The notes under the pieces: generated by a model
Databases searched by the model: none
What the model was told of the DNA's origin: nothing
What the model saw: the letters and a program-made list of their open reading frames with translations, nothing else
Origin: JAYEIA01 sp964472505
Lineage (GTDB): Bacteria > Bacteroidota > Bacteroidia > Bacteroidales > JAADGE01
Length of the DNA stretch: 64,000 bases
Assembly: GCA_964472505.1 (NCBI GenBank)
Contig: CAYYQW010000002.1
Location: forward strand, 62,001-126,000
Reading direction: 5' to 3'
Shown here: positions 52,875 through 62,700 of the stretch, piece after piece
How positions within the stretch are numbered: position 1 is the first letter of the stretch
Layout: every line of letters begins with the position of its first letter
Program-made: the position numbers and the translations under genes

Positions 52875-54701
52875 TTAAACATGCTCTATGTCGGTAAATT
52901 GAGCAACCGCAGGACTATCGGTAAGCAAATCGGATAAACTGAGCTTGTGAATATCGTTGGTGCCGTTGCTGCGGGCAAAAACCTCCAACTCCTTATGAGT
53001 AGCTTTGTAGAAATTCACAAAACCCTGTACCGCTTTTTCCTCATCAAGCAGTTCGCGCAATTGCTCATTTTGCGTGGCAATTCCGACGGGGCAGGTTCCC
53101 GTATGACAAACTCGAGCTTGTATGCAGCCAATGGAAATAAGAGATGCAGTAGCGAGAGCCACGGCATCGGCTCCCAAGGCAATGGCTTTGGCAATATCTG
53201 CGCTTGTGCGAAAACCGCCGGTTACACATAGGGTAACATTGCTTTTGACTTTATCAAGATATTTGCGTGCCCTACGAATGGCAAATATGGGCGGAATGCC
53301 CACATTGTCTTTTAAAAATTTCGGAGCTGCACCGGTGGCGCCGCCACGGCAATCAATGGTAATAAAATCAGGCTCGGCCTTAAGTGCAAACTCAATATCT
53401 TCCTCAATGCGGCCTGCAGCGAATTTAATACCGATGGGTTTTCCGTCTGTTACTTTTCGCAAATGTTCTACCTTTTCACGCAAGTCGTTTTCATTATGTA
53501 AGCCGTCAAAGCGTGCCGGCGATATGGAGTCTTCTCCTTTTTTCAGGCCGCGTGCTTTGGCTATCGTTTCGGTTACTTTATAGGCCGGCAGGTGGCCTCC
53601 CAAACCGGGTTTTGCGGCTTGTCCTATTTTAATTTCTACGGCATCGCCTTGTTTTACGTCTTCGTCTTTGTGCGAAAAAGAGGCCGTTCCCAATTCGTAA
53701 ATGTATTTATCAGCCGCTTGTTTTTCCTCGGGTAATAATCCGCCTTCTCCGGCGCATTCGGCTGTTCCGACTATTGAAGCGCCTTTGGCTAAAGCAATCT
53801 TGGCTTCTCGCGAAATAGCTCCGAAAGACATGTGCGACACATAAAAAGGCATATCCAAAACCAACGGGTGTTTAGCTGTTTTTCCTATTATGGTTTTTGT
53901 ATTCACAGGAATGTCTTCATTTACGGGCAATTTAGCGAGTTGCGCACTTTTAAAAGTCAGGCTGTCTAAACCGGGAAAATCTTTGAGCGTTCCCATGGCC
54001 GAATTTTCCGACTCGCCGGTTTTGGCCAACTGTTGTATCCGTGCTTTATTTGGGTCTTTTATTTCGGCAATTTCGTGAGCTTTTCCTTCATCGGTGAATT
54101 TTGTGTACCAGTGTTGCCCGTCGCAAAAAGGTTTATTTTTAGAATTACCGCAACGGCAAAGGGCATAATGTTCTTCGGATTCCGGGCTGTCTTCATCTTC
54201 CAAAGCAATATTTCCTTTTACATAATAAGGGCCGTCTTCTGTAATTTGAATTTCAGGCTGTTCTGAAAATTTATCATATTTTACGCCGTCAATGGAATAG
54301 CTTAAAGCTCCGGAGGGGCATTTTTTTATAGTTTCAATGATTTTCTCGACTCTTTCACCATCCGGATCAATCCAAGGTTCGGTATTCATACGAAAAACTT
54401 TGGGTAAACCGTCGGTGCAGTATCCTGCATGAGAACAAATTCCCCTGTCATCGTGAATGGTAATTTCCTTGCCTTTATAAGTATCGCTGTGGCGCGGTTG
54501 TCGGCCTTCTTCTTTTGGGTCGGTCCAATTGTGTTTGGCGTGTTGTCCGTCGCAAAAGGGTTTGCTTTTGGAATAGCCGCAACGGCATAAAGCTGCTGTT
54601 TTCCGGTTCACCGGATATATATTTCCGTTTGCTTCGGTGAGTTGCCTGATGCCTTTAATAATGAAAGGCCCGTTGGGTGATGTTTTAATTTTTTCCGACA
54701 T
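52875..54701 (-). CDS. CDGSH / ferredoxin-like / CDGSH / glutamate-synthase FMN-domain fusion
   Basis: A 608-residue redox fusion. Order: a CDGSH iron-sulfur motif (about 38-55; CRCGYSKSKPFCDG then H), a divergent one-cluster ferredoxin domain (about 75-140; GICSHAGYC, KKCPSGALSY), a second CDGSH motif (about 180-200; CRCGNSKNKPFCDG), and the FMN-binding synthase domain of glutamate synthase (about 225-600). The last has GGHLPAYKVTETIA, FAAGRIEEDIEFALKAEPDF, GGFRTSADIAKAIALGADAV and a cysteine cluster CIQARVCHTGTCPVG that may hold a 3Fe-4S centre. It lies 24 bases before the EanB-like gene. It is not a complete glutamate synthase (no amidotransferase domain). An electron-transfer role in the cluster is likely; the substrate is unknown. 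Confidence 0.85.
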   Translation of the reverse strand: MSEKIKTSPNGPFIIKGIRQLTEANGNIYPVNRKTAALCRCGYSKSKPFCDGQHAKHNWTDPKEEGRQPRHSDTYKGKEITIHDDRGICSHAGYCTDGLPKVFRMNTEPWIDPDGERVEKIIETIKKCPSGALSYSIDGVKYDKFSEQPEIQITEDGPYYVKGNIALEDEDSPESEEHYALCRCGNSKNKPFCDGQHWYTKFTDEGKAHEIAEIKDPNKARIQQLAKTGESENSAMGTLKDFPGLDSLTFKSAQLAKLPVNEDIPVNTKTIIGKTAKHPLVLDMPFYVSHMSFGAISREAKIALAKGASIVGTAECAGEGGLLPEEKQAADKYIYELGTASFSHKDEDVKQGDAVEIKIGQAAKPGLGGHLPAYKVTETIAKARGLKKGEDSISPARFDGLHNENDLREKVEHLRKVTDGKPIGIKFAAGRIEEDIEFALKAEPDFITIDCRGGATGAAPKFLKDNVGIPPIFAIRRARKYLDKVKSNVTLCVTGGFRTSADIAKAIALGADAVALATASLISIGCIQARVCHTGTCPVGIATQNEQLRELLDEEKAVQGFVNFYKATHKELEVFARSNGTNDIHKLSLSDLLTDSPAVAQFTDIEHV

Positions 54702-54965
54702 AAATGGTTTTTTAAAATTGAATATTTGTTTTTCTTCCTAAATATTTCTTTATGAATCATCTTCCGATTTTTATCAATGCTAAGTTTCCGTCATTTTATC
54801 CAAATTGTTTTGAGATTACATAAATGTAGTATTTTTTTTAAGAATCTAATAAATTTCTTGTGTTTATCACACACAAACATGCTTTAAATCAGCGTATTTA
54901 ATATATCAGTCGCAGAAAAGCCGTATCCTGACAAAGTATTTTAAAATTTTATTATCAATCACCGT

Positions 54966-56090
54966 CTATTGGATTTCATAAATATCCGTTTCCGGATAAA
55001 AAGCCAACCAAGCAAAGGCAAAATGTACTCCGTAAGGAATTACCCGAAGTTTTTCTCCTTTGAGTTTCCCGCCAATACATTTTCCGGTAATATCCCAACT
55101 TGAGCCGGTTTGCTTATCCACAAACTCCCCGTTTTTATATTCAAAAGTGTAAGTTTGCCCGTTAAGAACCGGATTTAAGACAGTTGACGAACCTACGGTT
55201 TTCGACTCTTCAATATTCTTTTTATCAAGAATGGAAACCATTTTTGAAGTATGAAAAACGGCTATCGCCTGATTTTGAAATCGGTCATTAATTACCGTTT
55301 TTTCTTCAATAATGTTTTGCGGATAAATTTTATGTTTTCCGTTAATTTGAATATTTATGATACGCTCCATAGCCGGAAGCCGTTTATCAACTTCATGCGG
55401 AAAAAACCGCTCGGGCGGTGTCTCTTTGCTGTCGTAATTTTCGTAGGGATTGGAACCGTATTCGCGCTCGACTCCGGTTTCGGTTGAGAGTATTTTTCCT
55501 TCGGGGAAACTTTCAAAAAATTCGGCTGTCGAAATAATGTACGATGGGATAATATCCAATTCGGCACCGGTCAATTGTCCTACTTCTGCTCTGCCGGTGA
55601 GCTGTTGCCACCAGCTTTGGGTTTGTCTGTCATAAAGCACCAGATTGCTGTTTCGAAGCATTCCGGATACGCCAAAATCTAAAAGGTATTTATCGCCTTT
55701 ATGCTCCAATTTTCGGTTATAAACCGGTGAAGAATTACAGAGCGGACAATAGGTAACCGTATAACATACATTGCCGATGCTGTCGTTTACAATTTCGTGA
55801 AAAGTGAGCACCGTTAAGGGATAGGCTTTTGCTTTGCCGTTAATTTCAAAGGCAACCACGGGTTCGTGATCAAAATAATTTGCAGCGACTTGCTTCTTAT
55901 CCCAAAACACAGGATCATCAATGGGCGGTATTCTGTCCGGCGGCATGAGCGCGGTAAACTCATCGGGAGAAATCGTGTACTGACTTAGGTCGGTTTTCCA
56001 ATTGAGCTCAATGCCTCTCGGATTTTTTTGACCAAAAGCGGCACTAATCGGCAGCAGAAAGATAAATAAAATAATAAACAAGTTTTTCAT
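54966..56090 (-). CDS. DUF3179 exported protein
   Basis: A 374-residue protein with a signal peptide (MKNLFIILFIFLLPISAAFG) and the DUF3179 pattern: FWDKKQVAANYFDHEPVVAF, AYPLTVLTFHEIVND, VTYCPLCNSS with a CPLC pair, GVSGMLRNSNLVLYDRQT, QSWWQQLTGRAEVGQLTG. The CxxC-like cysteines and conserved His/Trp suggest metal or haem binding, but the family has no established role. It is separated by 264 bases of AT-rich DNA from the next gene downstream, so it may be transcribed separately from the eanAB-type genes. It is divergent from the marR gene. Confidence 0.9.
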   Translation of the reverse strand: MKNLFIILFIFLLPISAAFGQKNPRGIELNWKTDLSQYTISPDEFTALMPPDRIPPIDDPVFWDKKQVAANYFDHEPVVAFEINGKAKAYPLTVLTFHEIVNDSIGNVCYTVTYCPLCNSSPVYNRKLEHKGDKYLLDFGVSGMLRNSNLVLYDRQTQSWWQQLTGRAEVGQLTGAELDIIPSYIISTAEFFESFPEGKILSTETGVEREYGSNPYENYDSKETPPERFFPHEVDKRLPAMERIINIQINGKHKIYPQNIIEEKTVINDRFQNQAIAVFHTSKMVSILDKKNIEESKTVGSSTVLNPVLNGQTYTFEYKNGEFVDKQTGSSWDITGKCIGGKLKGEKLRVIPYGVHFAFAWLAFYPETDIYEIQ

Positions 56091-56209
56091 AATTACATCA
56101 GTTTAAGATTGAATTAGTTTCATTATACAATAAATAGTTTTTAGAAAACAAAAACGACAAATAACTATTAATCAATATTATAAATAAAAAAATATTAATT
56201 TTGCTTCCA

Positions 56210-56243
56210 CAAATATACAAATAATAGTTTCATAAGAAACAAA
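56210..56243 (-). promoter_or_regulatory. Promoter of the DUF3179 gene
   Basis: Minus strand TTTG (56240-56243), 22 bases, TATATTTG (56210-56217). A palindrome fills much of the spacer, so binding there would block polymerase. Confidence 0.6.
56227..56240. promoter_or_regulatory. Candidate MarR operator
   Basis: GTTTC-ATAA-GAAAC is a perfect 5-base palindrome with a 4-base centre, inside the spacer of the minus-strand promoter and just upstream of the probable marR -33 region. This is a natural place for a MarR dimer to control both directions. Confidence 0.5.
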
Positions 56244-56266
56244 TTTCGTATTTTTTATAAAAGTGC

Positions 56267-56274
56267 TATATTTG
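56267..56274 (+). promoter_or_regulatory. -7 box of marR
   Basis: TATATTTG, with only a weak TTTC (near 56244-56247) 19 bases upstream. The leader to the ATG would be about 55 bases. Confidence 0.5.
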
Positions 56275-56334
56275 CAAGCAATAAAAGCCGATGAAGCGAA
56301 ACAAGAAATGGCTTGATGCAAAACTGAAACATAT

Positions 56335-56775
56335 ATGAAATATTCATTTGAAACTTCTCCGGGAAATTTTTCATACCGCATCTCCAAATTGCTGGGTAAA
56401 CATCTGAAAAATAGAATTTCTGAGTCCGGAATAGATTTGGAAACCGAAGAATGGTTTGTTATTTCAATGCTATACGAAAAACAGGAATGTTCTCAGCTTG
56501 AATTAACAGAAAAACTCGCAATAAACAAGGTAAAAATCAGCCGATTAGCTGCTGCTTTGGAGAGTAAAAATTTAATTATCAGAAATTCAAATACAAAAGA
56601 TAAACGATTAAGAAAACTAAGCCTAAGCCCAAAAGGGATTGAACTTTATAAAAAAACCGAGCCTTTGGCAGAATCGGTCATCCAAAAGGCATTCTCAGGT
56701 TTCAATAAAAACGAATACATCCAAATGATTGCCTTTTGCAATCGCATCTTAACGAATTTAGAGGATGCGGAATAA
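56335..56775 (+). CDS. MarR-family transcriptional regulator
   Basis: A 146-residue winged-helix regulator. The DNA-binding core is CSQLELTEKLAINKVKISRL (recognition helix), followed by ALESKNLIIRNSNTKDKRLR, the beta-wing with the Asp-x-Arg element of MarR proteins, and helical dimerisation segments at both ends. A single cysteine (in KQECSQLE) precedes the helix-turn-helix and could sense oxidants or sulfane sulfur, as in OhrR/MgrA or BigR-like systems; that is inference. It diverges from the DUF3179/ergothioneine-type cluster and is its most likely regulator. Confidence 0.92.
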   Translation: MKYSFETSPGNFSYRISKLLGKHLKNRISESGIDLETEEWFVISMLYEKQECSQLELTEKLAINKVKISRLAAALESKNLIIRNSNTKDKRLRKLSLSPKGIELYKKTEPLAESVIQKAFSGFNKNEYIQMIAFCNRILTNLEDAE

Positions 56776-56868
56776 GCCGGGGCAAGAATAAGCAATAGAC
56801 CGGCCATTTGCTTATTAAGCATTTAAACCAAGAATCAAAGCTATAATTTGCGCCCGGTAAAGTAAGTT

Positions 56869-57555
56869 TTACTCGAAAAGCAAGGTTTCCACATAACGTT
56901 TATAATCATCCCTTGACCGATTGATTAAATCGTGGGCTTCTTTTTTATTGTAAGTATGCGTTATTTCACAGCGTCCGCCGGAGGTTCCGGGCATATCTTT
57001 GTAGGTTAAAAAATAGTGTTTCAAACGATTAACGACCGGCTGCGGGCAATCCGAAATATCTTTATAACTTCCGTAAACGGCATCATCCTGCAAAACAGCT
57101 ATAATTTTATCGTCGGCCTCGTTGCCGTCAATCATCCGAAAACCGCCAATCGGGCGAGCATTTACCAAAATATCACCATGAGTAATTTCTTTTTCGGTCA
57201 ATACACAAATATCCAAAGGATCGCCGTCGCCAACTATTTCGGGACGCTTTAAAATGTCGGAGCTTTTCCGGGCTACTTTTGCTCCGCAATAGGTCTGCGG
57301 AATAAATCCGTATAAAGCCGGAAGAATGCTGGAATATTTCTGAGGTCGGTCTATCATCAAATAGCCGCTGTTTTTATCTGCCTCGTATTTTACGGTATCG
57401 GTAGGCACCATTTCAATAAAACACATCAACTGCTCGGGGGCATTGTCACCAATTTCCACACCGTGCCAGGGGTGCGATTTGTGGCGCAGCCCGATAAGTT
57501 TTCCAATCGGATCTAAAGCGCGTCTGTTCATAACCGGTTTCTTTTCATTACTCAT
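56869..57555 (-). CDS. ppa: Inorganic pyrophosphatase (family I)
   Basis: Hydrolyses pyrophosphate to two phosphates, pulling biosynthetic reactions forward. The 228-residue chain has the metal-binding signature GDGDPLDICVLTE (three Asp), the KYEADKNSGYLMIDRP stretch with the conserved Lys/Glu, and LKHYFLTYKD with Lys/Tyr of the active site. It is about 50 residues longer than the E. coli enzyme at the N terminus, a length seen in a subgroup of family I. It has its own promoter and no operon partner. Confidence 0.93.
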   Translation of the reverse strand: MSNEKKPVMNRRALDPIGKLIGLRHKSHPWHGVEIGDNAPEQLMCFIEMVPTDTVKYEADKNSGYLMIDRPQKYSSILPALYGFIPQTYCGAKVARKSSDILKRPEIVGDGDPLDICVLTEKEITHGDILVNARPIGGFRMIDGNEADDKIIAVLQDDAVYGSYKDISDCPQPVVNRLKHYFLTYKDMPGTSGGRCEITHTYNKKEAHDLINRSRDDYKRYVETLLFE

Positions 57556-57592
57556 GGTATTTATTTTCGTTCTTTATTGCAATTTTAAAAGT

Positions 57593-57624
57593 CAAAAATA
57601 GTATTTTAGTTTGAAGCCGACAAA
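57593..57624 (-). promoter_or_regulatory. Promoter of ppa
   Basis: Minus strand TTTG (57621-57624), 20 bases, TATTTTTG (57593-57600); about 38 bases before the start codon. Confidence 0.65.
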
Positions 57625-57663
57625 CAGGCTAAACCGAAATGCAAATAAGCAAGCATTCAGAAT

Positions 57664-59526
57664 TTAAGCTTTTTCACTCAATTCTAACCAACGGAATTCT
57701 TTTGTATCAATCATCTCATTTAATTCGGACAGGCGTTTTGATTTTTTTGTAATTTCCTCGGCATCAACCGTAGCTTCCGAAAGCATTTGTTCGATTTCCG
57801 CTTTTTCGGCATTCAGTTTTTCCAACTCATGCTCTAATTCTTCAAATTCTGTTTTTTCCTTGTATGAAAGCTTTTGCTTATTGGATGCTGAGGGCGTATT
57901 TTTCTTCGGTAATTTCAAAGCACTCGCTTCTTCTTTTTCTTTGGCTTCTTTGGTTTTAATTTCTTTCAAATAATCGGAATATTTTCCGGGAAACTGTTTT
58001 ATTTGCGGTGTTCCGTCAAGAACAAAAAGCGTATCGGCCACTTCATCGGTAAAATATCTGTCGTGAGATACCACCAAAAGATTTCCCGCAAATACTTTCA
58101 GATACTCTTCCAATACTTCCAGAGTCATTATATCCAAATCGTTGGTAGGCTCATCCAAAATCAAAAAATTCGGATTTTTCATAAGTACCGATAGAAGGTA
58201 CAGGCGTTTTTTTTCGCCGCCGCTCAATGTATGTACAAACCGAAAATGCGTATGACGAGGAAATAAAAAATGCTCGAGAAAAGCCGCTGCAGTCAGGTAA
58301 TTACCGTCTGATGTTTGAATGGTTTCGGCAATATCGGTAATTACATCAATCACTTTTGAGTCATCGGAAAAACTCAGGCCGTCTTGCCGATAATATCCGA
58401 AAACAACCGTTTCGCCAATATCTACCGTACCGGAATCGGGCGGCAAAATACCGGTAAGCATGTTCAAGAGTGTGGATTTGCCGGTTCCGTTATCGCCCAC
58501 AATGGCAGCTTTTTGAAAACGGCTGAACTTGTACGAAAAATCCTCTACAATGGGATTTCCGTCAAAACTTTTTGATATGGAATATACATCCGCAATCTTC
58601 TTCCCCAAGCGCTTGGTTTTAATATTGATGCTCAGCTTGCTGTTATTGCGTTTTCGAGCGGCCAATTCTTTTAAGCGTTTATAATTTTCAATGCGGTATT
58701 TGGCTTTTGTGCCGCGTGCTTTGGGTTGAGTTTTGGCCCATTCTTCTTCTTTTTTCAGCTCCCGACTAAGGTCGCGGCTTTGTTTCAAAAACAGCTCAAT
58801 GCGCTCTTCACGTTTTATAAGGAAATCTTTGTAATCGCCTTTATATTCATACATATCCCCCTCATCAATTTCCCAAATGACATTGCATACACGATTCAAA
58901 AAAAAGCGGTCGTGCGTAACTACCAGCAAAGTAATTTTCAAATCGGCAATATAATCTTCCAACCACTCTATCATACGAAAATCTAAATGATTGGTAGGCT
59001 CATCCAGAATCATCAGATCCGGTTTTTTCAGAAGCACTTTAGCCAAGGCAATACGTTTTTTCTCACCGCCCGACATCGTTGAAGCTTTACGATTTAAGTC
59101 GAATATTTTAAGTTTATCCAGAACAATTTGAATTTCCTGCTCATAATTCCAACACGCCTTATCATCCATAGCTGCGGAAGCCGTTTCAACAGCTTTTGCA
59201 TCTCCCGAAGCCAAAGCCGTGCGGTAGTTTTTCACCGTATGAACCGCTTCGCCTTCCGAGTCCAATACAGCATCCAAAACCGTATGCCCTTCTTTCACTA
59301 CCGGCTCTTGCGGAAGAAAACCTATTGAAATATCATCTCTGATATATAAATCGCCGGCATCGGCTATATCCTGCCCCATTATAATGCGCAATAAAGTGCT
59401 TTTCCCGGCTCCGTTACGAGCGATTAAAGCTACTTTTTCATATTGATTTAAACTGAATGCTATATCTTCAAAAAGCAATTTATCGCCGTATGCTTTTGTT
59501 AAATGCTCTGCTCGTAAAAAATTCAT
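57664..59526 (-). CDS. ABC-F family ATPase (Uup-like)
   Basis: A 620-residue soluble protein with two ABC ATPase halves and no membrane domain. Walker A motifs are ARNGAGKSTLLRI and GDNGTGKSTLLNM, signatures MSGGEKKRIALAKVLL and LSGGEKKRLYLLSVLM, and Walker B LMILDEPTNHLDF and FLILDEPTNDLDI. The linker between them is basic. The C-terminal 90 residues form a coiled coil (FEELEHELEKLNAEKAEIEQ), the mark of the Uup subgroup that works on ribosomes or branched DNA. ABC-F proteins release stalled ribosomes or protect against antibiotics; a housekeeping role is more likely here. It has its own promoter. Confidence 0.94.
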   Translation of the reverse strand: MNFLRAEHLTKAYGDKLLFEDIAFSLNQYEKVALIARNGAGKSTLLRIIMGQDIADAGDLYIRDDISIGFLPQEPVVKEGHTVLDAVLDSEGEAVHTVKNYRTALASGDAKAVETASAAMDDKACWNYEQEIQIVLDKLKIFDLNRKASTMSGGEKKRIALAKVLLKKPDLMILDEPTNHLDFRMIEWLEDYIADLKITLLVVTHDRFFLNRVCNVIWEIDEGDMYEYKGDYKDFLIKREERIELFLKQSRDLSRELKKEEEWAKTQPKARGTKAKYRIENYKRLKELAARKRNNSKLSINIKTKRLGKKIADVYSISKSFDGNPIVEDFSYKFSRFQKAAIVGDNGTGKSTLLNMLTGILPPDSGTVDIGETVVFGYYRQDGLSFSDDSKVIDVITDIAETIQTSDGNYLTAAAFLEHFLFPRHTHFRFVHTLSGGEKKRLYLLSVLMKNPNFLILDEPTNDLDIMTLEVLEEYLKVFAGNLLVVSHDRYFTDEVADTLFVLDGTPQIKQFPGKYSDYLKEIKTKEAKEKEEASALKLPKKNTPSASNKQKLSYKEKTEFEELEHELEKLNAEKAEIEQMLSEATVDAEEITKKSKRLSELNEMIDTKEFRWLELSEKA

Positions 59527-59549
59527 GTTCCCTGTTTATAAAATTGCCG

Positions 59550-59581
59550 CAAAGATAGTGAAAAAAATACAGGACGTGCAA
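59550..59581 (-). promoter_or_regulatory. Promoter of the ABC-F gene
   Basis: Minus strand TTG (59579-59581), 21 bases, TATCTTTG (59550-59557), 24 bases before the ATG. Confidence 0.7.
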
Positions 59582-59729
59582 AAAGCCGAATCTGAGCTTT
59601 GTTAAAATTCTGTTTTTATGAATACAATTAAGCATATTTTTTTATTTTTGAATTAAAGCATTACAAAGCAACTTTTTATACATTTAATGCGTATATTATA
59701 GAAAAGAACCGTTCAGATATATCTTCCAA

Positions 59730-62700
59730 ATGAATACAAAATTATACTTCTTGTTAATTATACTTTTATTTACCTCCTACCTGACGAGAGCACAAAATGC
59801 CGATGCCGGCACAGATCGACTAATTTGCGGAACAGAAACTCAACTGGAAGGCAATGCACCACCGGAAGGCCATTCGGGAGCATGGACTTTAATATACGGA
59901 ACAGCTGTTATTGAAAACTCTTCCGTACCAAACACACAAATCAGCAATTTAGGCAAAGGTGATAACGGTTTTCGCTGGACTTTCACAAACGGTACGCACG
60001 ACGATGTAATCATAACCAACGGACTGCCCTACGTTGAAGCCGGATCTAATCAAACCACTTGCGCAGCCACCCGAAGCATGGCTGCCAATACACCTGAAGC
60101 GGGTGAAACAGGTGTTTGGGAACAAATCTCCGGTGATGCCGCAAATATCATATCTCCCACTGCTTACAACACGCAGATTGATAATTTGCAAAACGGAACT
60201 TCAATTTTCAAATGGACCATTCAAGGTGCAGATTGCTCACTTTCGGATGAAGTTTCAATTACCCGCCACGAAGCCGTAGCCGAAGCCGGTGACGATGTGT
60301 ACTCTTGCCACGGGACGGCAGAAATAACCGCAAGTATCCCGCCGCGCGGTACCGGATACTGGACTGCCGTGGGAGCCGGTAACATAGATAATCCTTCTGC
60401 AAACCAAACCATGGTTTATGACCTGCCAAGCAATCAAAATACCTTCAGGTGGAATGTGGAATATAAAGGTTGCTACGACTTTGATGAAATCGATGTATAT
60501 AACACGAACCTGAGTGTTTCCACAAGCGGCGATAAAACCGTTTGTGCTGATGAAACCACTATCAGCGGGACAAATCCCGAAGAAGGCGCTGTGGGCTTAT
60601 GGGAATCAATGGGCGGAAGTGCAATTATTGATAACGAAAGCGCATACATAACTACTGTGCGAGAACTTAACCAAGGATCCAATGTATTCAAATGGACCAT
60701 CAGCAAAAATAATTGCGAAAAATCAGCTGAACTTACAATTACAAATGATAAAATTGCCGAAATTAATGCCGGAGGGGATCAAATTGTATGTGAATTCAAC
60801 GGCACACTTGGCGCTCTTGCGCCCAAAGAAGGCGAATGGGCTTTGTGGGAAGTCATAACCGGCACAGCCGAAATTGCTAACCCAAGTCTTTACAATTCGC
60901 CCGTTTCAAACCTCAGTCGGGGCGAAAATCGATTCAAATGGACATTAGAAAACGGAAACTGTTCTGCCCTTGATGAAGTAATTATTGAGAACAATCTGCC
61001 AAATTATGCCGTGCTCTCACCCGATGAAGAAATATGCACCGACGAATATACCTTAACAGCGAGTGAACTCTACCCAAACGAATACGGACTGTGGACCAAG
61101 CAAGACGGAGCATCCGGAAACATATTGGATCCGACCAACAATGCTACCGATGTTATAAACTTAAGTTCCGGAAGCAATCGCTTTCGGTGGACAATTTCTA
61201 ACCAAGATTGTCAGGTTTATGAAGAAATCACCATAACCAATAACAAAATTACAACTGACGCCGGAGAAGACACTGCAATTTGTGAAACAGAATATTATCT
61301 CTCCGCCGAAAATTCAGTAACGGCAAACGGCTTTTGGACAGTTGAAAACTCAGAAGGCACACCGGTTTTTGATAATCCCACACAACTATCAACATTTGTA
61401 AGAAATTTAGCTCCCGGAAATAATATACTCAAATGGTACGTGAGTAAAGGGAAATGCGAAGCATCGGATATCATAAGCATCCGAAACAACCAACCCGACG
61501 ATGTCTATGCCGGCCCGGATGCCGTCAGTTGTTCCGATGAAACATTGCTTTCGGCTGCTAAACCAAGTTCCGGCAGCGGAGTATGGAGCCTCGAAAGCGG
61601 AAACGGAACCATTGCCGAGCCTTCTCAGCGCAGCACGGCAGTCAGTAACTTAAAAATCGGTGATAATGTTTTCCGATGGATCGTTACGGACGACAATTGC
61701 AGCGATTATGATGAAGTTATTATTACACGAAAACATATTATTGCCGATGCCGGATCAGATGATGAAACATGCAGCACCGATTACAACTCACTTCAGGGAA
61801 ATATTCCCGATGACGGCTTGCAAGGAATCTGGACCGTATCCGGAGGCAACGGCGCTTTTGAAAATCCCACAAGCCATACCACTTCGGTAGCGGCTCTCTC
61901 GCCCGGCGATAACCGCTTTACTTGGACCGTTTACGACAGCGATTGCTCCGATGCTGATGACGTGATAATCACAAACAATATCCCGACAGCAGCAAGCACC
62001 GGTTCCGACAAAGAAATTTGTACATATCAAACCGATATTTCTGCCAATCAGCCTACCGTAGGTACCGGCCAATGGTCGCTTGTCTTTGGCGGCGCCATTA
62101 TAGAAAACACGGCCGATAATCTCACCACGGTTTCTGAAATTCCCAAAGGCCTCAGCCAATACAAATGGACCATTACAAAAGGCAGCTGCAGCTCTGAAGC
62201 GCTTATAAGCATTACCAATAACAGCCTTTCTACTGCTACAGCCGATGACATCAGCATCTGTGATAATGCTTCTTTTCTTTCGGCAAATCCTCCGCAAACA
62301 GAGGAAACCGGCCTTTGGACGCTTTCGTCCGGCTCGGGTGATATTGCCGATCCCACTTTTCATAACTCAGCGGTAAGCAATCTCTACTTAGGATTAAATA
62401 AATTCAAGTGGACCGTAACAAAAGGGGAATGCACGGCAAACGACTTCTTTTCAATCACCAACGATTTGGTTGAAGCCAATGCCTGGCTTTCAGGCCCTGA
62501 CTCAATCTGTACGGATATGGCTGCCATACTCGGTAACGAACCTGTTCCGGGCGCTGTCGGTACTTGGGAAATTACAGCCGGCGGAGGTTACATCGAAGAT
62601 CCAAACGATCCTTCAACACATATCTACGAGCTGCCTTTGGGCAATACGGATATTCGCTGGACCATTGAATATAATGCCTGCAGTGATTATGCAGATATTT

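Noticed and set aside
60034..60706. Short frames on both strands within the adhesin array
   Set aside because: They are shadows of the long plus-strand frame, which has a signal peptide and conserved repeats.
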